DNA of 64,000 nt from Pontixanthobacter sp. CEM42 (GTDB taxonomy: Bacteria; Pseudomonadota; Alphaproteobacteria; Sphingomonadales; Sphingomonadaceae), in contig NZ_JADQTN010000001.1 in assembly GCF_017812015.1 (NCBI RefSeq), positions 1,528,501 to 1,592,500 of the forward strand, given 5' to 3'. Positions 10,501 to 19,500 of the stretch are shown piece by piece (position 1 is the first letter of the stretch; the number at the start of each line of letters is the position of its first letter). The notes below the pieces were generated by a model, which was not told where the DNA came from, made no database searches, and worked only from the letters and a program-made list of their open reading frames with translations. A program made the translations under genes and the position numbers.

Positions 10501-13500
10501 CTGATCGCGTCGGCAGTGATGTTCACGTCATTGTCAGATGTGATGGTGCCGCCGACCACTGCAACCGGATCTACACTCGCGTCGTTCCCAATGGTGATCG
10601 CGCGCCCAGAAAGCAGTGACGTAAAACTGATCGTCCCATTCGCATCAAGGTTGATAGCGTTGGCGCGATTGGTCCGACCGATGGCATCAACCACACCCAA
10701 TGTCAGGTCGGTCTCCGCATCCGCCGTTAGGATGCGCGCGACAACATCACCCGTCTCGATAGTCGTGAGCGTCGATGTCAGAGTGACATCGCCCGTGCCG
10801 CCAGTGTCGATATTGCCGACATCAATCGACGCACCATCGAGCGTCAGCGCCGTGGTCGATGTCAAATCACCGCCAGCAATCGCGCCGTTCGCATTGAAGG
10901 CCAAACTGCCGCCCGATGTCGCGCTGGTGAAATTGATCGCGCCACCAGCGTCGGCGGTAAAGGTCGTACCCTGCGCATCAAGCGAACCAAATCCGATATC
11001 ACCCGTGGCATCGAGATTGACGTTACCACCAACAGCAATGACCCCCGATCCCGTAACATCACCGGCGGTCGCATTGAGCGTAAGATTGCTTGCAATTGTG
11101 CCGTTATCAAGCGTCACTGAAGTGCCGGTTAGAGCGACCGAGCGGTCGCTCATCGCGGTGACGACATCCACCGCACCAGCCGCAGTCACAGTGGTTGAAA
11201 CATCGGATGTGGTTGTGCCGATCACAGCATCGCCAACCGTGCTAGTGACGGCAAGAGACTGATTGGTTGATCCAGCAGATGTGATGTCAATCGAAGCTGC
11301 CGTCAGCCTTGTAAGGCCGGATCCTGTGAAGTCGCCGCCTGTCAAATCGCCGAGGACAGTCAATGTCAGTAGACCATTGGAATCCGCGCTTTCGATATCA
11401 GCATCACCGTCGACAGTGATGGTCATGCCCGGACTGACCGATTGGGCATCCAGCGCACCACTGGTCAGATTGCCATCCACATCGAGGGTTACATTGTTCC
11501 CTGCCGTGATGTCGCCTACGATGGTATTGCCGGTTGACGTGATGCTACCCGAACTGCCAGCGGTGATGCTGGTTACATTGGCATTAGCTGCGGATGTCAC
11601 CGCCACACTGAGGGTGTCAGAAGTCAGATCGCCTGTGTTTACGTCGCCAACCGTCGATGTGAGCCCGACAAATCCGCCGGTTGAACGAACATCGCCGACG
11701 TCGATCAATGTACCATCAACGCTCACTCCCGCAGCGGCCAAAATGTTGCCGCCAGTGATCTGGGTGCCATCGAGATTGACCAAACGTGAGCCGTCTATTC
11801 CGGCGAAATCGAGCGTTCCAGTTGCATTGAGAACGATGTCGGCTGTTGCGCCTGTGCTCACGACTGTACCGACGTCGATATTCCCGTCCGCGAATATCTG
11901 GGTTCCCGATGCGGCAGAAACGTCCAGCGTCGTAACATTGCCGGTCGCGTCAATGCGAACCGACGATGTGCTGGTGATATTACCGATGGAAACGTCACCC
12001 GCGGTAGCGTCGATATTGGTGATGAAACCAGTGTCGAGATCACCGACATCAATCGATGAACCTTCAAGTGTCATGATGCTCGCAGAAGTCAACGACCCGC
12101 CGGTGATGGTGCCAGACGTGATAAAATTGATGAAACGGGACGATGTAAGATCGGTGAAGCCGATATTATCTCCGCGCAAGATGATATCCTGAGCGCCAGT
12201 CGCAGTACCCAAGAACACGTCGCCTGCTCCGGTGGTTGCTGCGGTCAGTCGGACGTCGCGAATGCCATCAATATTGAGCGCACCAATGTTGATGCTATTG
12301 CCTGCGTCAATCCGCGCTGTGCGATCTCCCAGATTATAGGTACCGATATTGATCGAGCCTGGAGCGGTGAAGCTGGCAGTGCTACCCGAACCGTCGATCA
12401 ATTGGCCATCGGTATCGATCAGCGTTGCATTAACGTCCTGACCCACACCAATCTGGATATTGTTCGTGCTAGTCAGCGAACTGGTGCCAAGCAGGCTGCG
12501 TGCCGCGCTAATCAAAATAGAGTCGCTAGTGATCACCGCATCGCGCAGATCGACATTACCTTCAGTCGATTGGACCGCGAACTGATTGGCCGCGCCCAAT
12601 ATTGTCGCAATACCGGTCGTGCCCATCACTACATCGGCGCGGGTCGTGATCAGGATATCTTGGGCGTTGACCGTGCCCTGTTCGATCAGCAGTGCGATGA
12701 CGTCATTATTGCTGGCTTGGCCAATCTCGATCCGGTTATCAGCAGACACATTGCCGAAGCACACATTACCCTGCAAGCAATTCGCATCGAGCAAACCGTT
12801 GTCGTCACTCAGCGCAAAACCATTCGCAGGTGCATCGTTGATATCCGCCTGTATCGAGCTTGCCGTGACTGTACCATCAAGCGCGTCGACTGCGTTACCT
12901 GTCAGGATCGCTGCCCCGCCATTTGCATTAACAGCACCGTCAATCGCAACAGAAGCTATTGGGGTGTTAGGAACAGATATCAGATTGGTAATATCGCCCG
13001 CGAGCAAGCGCAGATTGGGGCCGTTCGCGAACGGGCTTGCGAGGTTGATGAAGGATGTGGGATTGTTCGCCGCCGCGACAGTGGCGCCAGCAGCAACAAT
13101 TATGTCATCTCCGCTGCGAACTGACAGAGCGTTGTCGGCAGTTGTCGAGGATCCAGCCGCGAAAGTAGCATTGCCGCCAGAGCGCACAATAATGTCGTTA
13201 TAGGACTGGACCGTGCCAGTAATCGTCGCATTTTCGTTCGGATCATATTGCGGGAAGCCCGGAATCGACGTGTCGAGACCTGCATCGATGATAATACCGC
13301 CAAAGTTGGAGAGCCCCTGTGGTCCGATGGCAATCGCATCATTCAGCGCCACCGATCCACGCGCCTGAAGGAAGATAAATCGTACTGACCGCAGATCATC
13401 TGCAGTGATGTCCCCGCCTGTAAGAATTTGCATCTCATTGCCCGCATCCACGATCGAGCCGGCACCCGAAGTGAAATTACCGCCAGCGGTGGTGACAAAG

Positions 13501-16500
13501 TCACCAGCTATGTCGAATGAAGCAGTTGGAACGGTGTTGTTCGCATGCGTAATCAAGACGTTTGCATCAGTAATAAACTGAACCCGTCCGCCGACGACAA
13601 TCTGGCCGTCACCATCGAAATTATAGACGATATCGCCGGCGGTATTGATCACCATATCATTGGTAACCGTTGTCGGACCGCTTCCTCCTGTCATCAGGAA
13701 GCCGCTCGCAAAGCGGGACGAATCCCCGGTCGTATCAACATCGAGCGAACCAAGCGTGATCAGCCCAGCCGGATCGGTCGAGAGATCGTTGATGGTCACC
13801 AGCCCGCCAATGCCGTCACCGGATTCCGACCCAAATCCGCCAACGCCATTGGCGAGCAAATCGACATCGTCAAATGACAGAATACCAGGGCTGCCCTCGA
13901 GAACTTCCAGCAGAGGCGTACCGCCAACGCCGTCACCGCCATCGCCCGAATTGCCGACAATTATCAGACCGTCATCACCACCATCACCACCTTGGCCGCC
14001 AAAGCCCGCCGCGACCAATTGCAAATCGCCGCCTTGGATGGTCCCGCCAATCGCGCGCAAAGTCGGCGAGCCGCCGGTGCCAATTCCGCCGTCGCCGCCT
14101 GAACCCGCTCCGCCGCCAGAACCCATGAGGTATGACCCGCCAACACCGCCGGCACCACCGGTGCCGCTGCTGTTAATCTGGACCGGCCCTGAGCCGCCCG
14201 AAAGCGAAATAGTGGTGCCGCTACGCGCTTCGACGGTCACAGTACCGCCTTCGGCATCACCGCCCGCACCGCCGTCACCACCATCACCGCCAGAGAAATT
14301 ACTGCCGCCCGAACCACCGGTACCGCCGGCCGCATCCGCGCCAATCTGGAACAAGGTCGGATCGACTGTCAGCGTAGCACCGGTACCTTCGATGGCGAGC
14401 GAAGTGCTGCCTCCGGTCGCATCGCCGCCTGAACCGCCACGCCCGCCGGTAACACCAAAATCTCCAGAGCCACCCTGCCCGCCGGAGCCACCAGTGGCGG
14501 TAGTGCTGAGGAAGAGAGATGAGATATCGCTCAATACTGGGCCAGTTCCAACGGCCGTAAACTCTACCGTACCGCCATCCGCACTGCCGCCATCCGCCGC
14601 GTCGCCACCATCGCCAGCAACGCCGCCGGCACCGCCAGTTGCGCCTGACACGACCGAAACTTGAGCGAGATTATTGATCGTACCGCCCAACGAAATTGTC
14701 GCTATGCCGCCAATACCCGCGCCGCCAACGCCCTCGGCTGCACTATTGCCGCCATCGGCGCCTTGACCGCCTATCCCAAACTGGTTGGCCGTCAGCAGTG
14801 ACGTATCAAGTGTGGCAGCCGTACCGACAATAATCGTCGCCGTCCCGCCTTCGCCATCACCACCGGTGCCTGCTGCCCCGGTCGCGCTGAAGCCACCTTG
14901 CGCGCCAGTCCCGTTGAGCGACAATACGATACCGCCAAGCGTCGTGGTTCCACCAACCAAAACAATATCTGCGGTTCCGCCAGTTCCGGCGCCGTTATCG
15001 GTAAATCCTACCGCGCCCACCGCGTCTGCGCTGAAGCCCAACGCGCCATTGATCGTCAACGCCGAATCATCGTCCACTTGAACGAGTAGCCCGCCGCCTT
15101 CGGCATCCGCACCGATCGAACCGGTGCGAGTGTCTTGGAAACCAGTGGCGCGGGCTGAGGCATCAAGGCCAGAGGTGACATTAATCGCCGAGCCGGCACC
15201 CGATGCGGTCAGCGTAATCTGTCCGCCATTCGCATCACCATTGGCGCCGACCAAACCAAAGCCTGTGGTCGAAATTCCGGCATTGCCACCCGCCGCGCCG
15301 AACGCGTCCGCATTGAGCGTGACTGACGTGCTGACCGGCTGGAAATTAACCGTACCGCCAGTCGTCGCGGACACTTCAATGGTCCCGCCAGTAGCAGACC
15401 CGGCGTCGCCGCCATCGGCGGTTAGCGGACCGGAGAAGTCATTGCCGCCTGCGCCACCAGCTCCGCCTCTACCGATAACGTTGGTGCCGCTATCATTGAG
15501 ATAGGTCAGCGTGCCGCCGTCTCGCGCGATGATCTGCACCAATCCTGCAGCGCCGTCACCACCCATGCCACCATCGCCGGGTCGGACACCGCCAAAGATC
15601 GGCGAATTGCCTTCAGCCCCAGCACCGCCGGTGCCGTTGGACTGCATCGTGATCGAACTATCGGAGGTCAGAACTCCAGCCGCACCGTTGACATCGAGGA
15701 TCGCCGAGCCGCCAGTGGCATTACCACCGTCGCCGCCATTGCCGCCTTCACCGTCAGAGAAACCGCCGTCACCGCCCGTCGCCGATGCATCGATTGTGGC
15801 TGTCGTCAGGTTTACGTTGACGTTGTTAACGTTGATCCGAGCGGTTCCGCCCGAACCGTCACCGCCGACACCGCTATCGAGACCAAGGCCGCCTTGTCCG
15901 CCGACGCCTCTGGCGTGCGCGATATAGACCGGATCTGAACCGTCATCCTGGTTGAGATTTATCGTCGCCGTGCCGCCAATACCGTCGCCGCCGATGCCCC
16001 CATCATTGGCGGACTCTCCGGTGCTAATGCCAAAGCTACCGCCACCTTCGCCACCCTCACCATCAGCGGAAACCGTCAAGCTGCCGAACGAAATCGTACC
16101 GCTATCGTTGTTAAATACGGCATTGCCGCCCGTGCCTGCACCGGCGGCGCCGCCTTCTTCGCCGGCAATGGGATTGAATGTAATCGGGTCAAATCGCGCG
16201 TCACCTGTTCCGCCTTCACCGCCAAAAGCATCGGCGCTGACAATCACATTCCCTGCTGTGATATCGGCCGTGCCATTCAGATTGAAGATCGCCGAACCGC
16301 CGGTAGCATTCCCGCCGATACCACCGGCAACTCCATTGCCGAAACCGCCGTCACCGCTGCTGAATTCGCGATTACCTTGCGCCGACACGGTCAGATCGTT
16401 GGTAACCGTCAATGTACCGTCGATTGCGTTAAACGTTGCGGTTCCACCAAATGCATCACCGCCGTCACCGGCAAGCGTGCCAGAGTCGAAGTCACCAAAC

Positions 16501-19500
16501 GCACCATCGCCGCCAATGCCGTCTGCGGTGACTTCCAAATCGGTAACATTCATCGTGCCGCCGGTCAGGTTGAATGTTACCGTACCGCCAACGCCGTCGC
16601 CGCCTTTGCCGCCAGAACCCGTGCCCGGTGCACCGACCATCGCCATTGACGTGACCGGCGCAGCAGCAGGAACAATCGGTCGGCTAAATACCCCGACAGA
16701 CGCAATCGCTTGGATACCGAACCCGCCAAAATCAACCGTGTCGCCAAAGAACTCCAGCGTTCCAGCGGTCGCGGGCGCTGCCGGTAGGTTTGTGATATCA
16801 CCACCCTCGCCGCCAAATCCGTCAGAGCTGACCGTCACACGGCCGGCATCAAAGGTACCGCCTTCGATATTGAAGGTAACATCACCCGCAATGCCATTGC
16901 CGCCATTGCCTTCTACGAAACCAAACCCGCCTTCTGGATCGCTGAAGATCGATCCATCGGTGTTGGCGGATACCGAGCCAAAATCCATCGATCCGCCCGC
17001 ACCGCGAACGGTGAAAGTCAGATTGCCGCCTTGGCCAACGCCGACATTGAACGGATCGCTATCGTCGAAGCCCGAACCACCTTGACCGGAAGCTGTCGCG
17101 AACATGCTTTGTGTGAGGACTATTCGTCCATCATCAGCAAGTAGTGCAATGTTCCCGCCGGTACCGTCACCGCCGCTAAAGTCGGAGCCAGTAGCCTGAG
17201 CGGAAAGCGACGCTCTCCGACCCGAAATCACCCCGCTCCCGGTGGCCGTAATAGAGATGTCACCCGCTTGGAAATCGCGACCACCACCGAACAGGAAGAA
17301 CGCAAATCCGCTAGGCGACGCTACCGCATCAAAATCGAGCGCATCAAAGCTAATAGTTGACCCATCAGCCATCATCTCGATCGAGCCGGCGATCGTAACG
17401 TCGGTATCGCTGCCGTTCCCCGCGGAGGTGTCCACAACAATGTCATCACCGACGAGCAAACCACCACTGGTGCCGGTGTTTTGGGCGCTGATCGTCGCAG
17501 CCGCTCCCGCTGGAGCTCCGACGATGCCAGATGTCGAAACGTCAATCCGCAGATCTCTTGTGATCGAAAGCGTGGAATCTATGCCGCTAACAGAAACATC
17601 GGCGGTGGCGCGGCCCGCTGAGCCTGCATAGCGATTACCGGCGCTGTCATAGGAATCTGCACTATTGGAAAATGCCGAAATCGTAACATCGCCGAACGAA
17701 TGGCTACCGCCGGTAACATCAAGCGTTACCGAGCCGGCGACGCCTTCGTTATTTTGTTCAATGCTGGAATCATCGCCAGTTGTGCCTCTGCCGTCGGCCG
17801 TAATTGCCAGCGTATTTGCGGTGAAACTACCGCCGGACAAATTAATTGTTACATCGCCACCAAACCCGTCGCTTCCCTCCTGCGCGGGACCGCTACCGCC
17901 GATTTTCCCATCACCGGCAGACAAAGTTCCAGCATTAAGGGTCGCATTACCTGCAACATCAAGCGTTCCGGCGCCGAGCGACAAGGAGATCGATCCCGCC
18001 GTCGCGTTGCCGCTGATAACTTCGCCTTTGCCGCCTTGGGCAGACGCATCAAGAACCAGATCGCCATTGATGTCGAGCAAAGCACCCTGGCCAACGGAAA
18101 CGCTAATATCTCCGCCAACTGCGGCTTCACCCACACCTGTTCCGCCATTGTCCCTGATGATGAAGAAGTCATCGCGACCTGTACCGCTTGAGTCGATGAC
18201 GAAATCACCACCGATCGAGATTTGCCCGGGTCCAAAGATCTGATCGAGCGGTCCCGTCGGCGGTTTTGCACCAGCCAGTCGAATCGTCGCATTGCCGCCA
18301 ATTGCTTGGTTAAGTCCGGCACGGAGGGAAACGTCGCCATCAATCGCAATTTGACCGCCAATGCCAGCGCCGAAATTGATCGATTCCCCGGCGGACAGAT
18401 CGAGTGCATAGTCCCCCCGACCGTCCCCGCCCATGATGATGTCTTGACCAAATTCGGGGAAGACATCGAGATTACTCGATGCCAAGGCGGTCACGTCGGA
18501 GGTGAACGTTCCACCAGTGAATTCAATCGAACCACCTGCGATCGCGGTGTCGGATTCGATGTTAATTGTCGGCGCGCTGGCGGATCCCGATTGCGTGACA
18601 TTGGCACCCGCGCTCAGGATGATCGTGCCATTATCGGTGCGTGCGGCTCCGGCTGCGGCTTCATAGCCAATATCGCCGCCAACAAGCATATTTATCGCGT
18701 CATTCTTCGCGATCGAAACCATGTATATCCCGCGCGCATCGGCGTCGATGATCTGGCCAGTACCATTGACTGTTGCCTGTGAAGCGGCACCGGTTGTCGT
18801 GCCCGTATGGATCACACCGTTTGCGTCCTCGGTGCCAAGTCCAACGGTGATGTCAAAAAGACCATTATTGATCGTCAATTGCGCTTCTTCAGCGCCGACA
18901 TAAGCGACCGATCCATCGACCGAAACGGTACCGCCTTGAACGACGCGCGGCGCAACAACAGCGACATAGTCACTGGCCGAAATCGTCGCGCCTGCCTCAA
19001 TCACGACAGCGGTATCCGATTCCGCGACACCAGAAAACCTCGCCAAATCGCTATCGAAGCGTGTTGCGTTCATATCGCTGCTTGTGAGGATGAGACTGCC
19101 GACATTGAACGACCCTGTCGAACCCACGATCATTCCACCCGGGCTGTAAAACCAGACATTTCCGCCCGTTGCCGTCCCACCCAAAACGGTGCTTGTTACC
19201 GCTCCGTCAATGCGGATTGCGCTATCTATTCCGGGCGTGAACACACGATTGAGGACAGTGTAGCCACCCAGCGCACTGGTGAATTCTAGATTTCCGCCTG
19301 CCCCTAGGAAAGTAACATCGGTCGTAGCCGAACCCGCGGTAAAAGTGGTCCAGTTGATAATCGCATCGGCTGCAAGAAGCTCGACCACATCGACCGCGGT
19401 GCCAGGCCGGAAGTCGACTTCGCTGCTAAAGTAATTTGCCGATGCTCGAACATTGATCCCATTGGTATCGGTGTCGCCCGGGGACGGCGCGGTTGTACTT

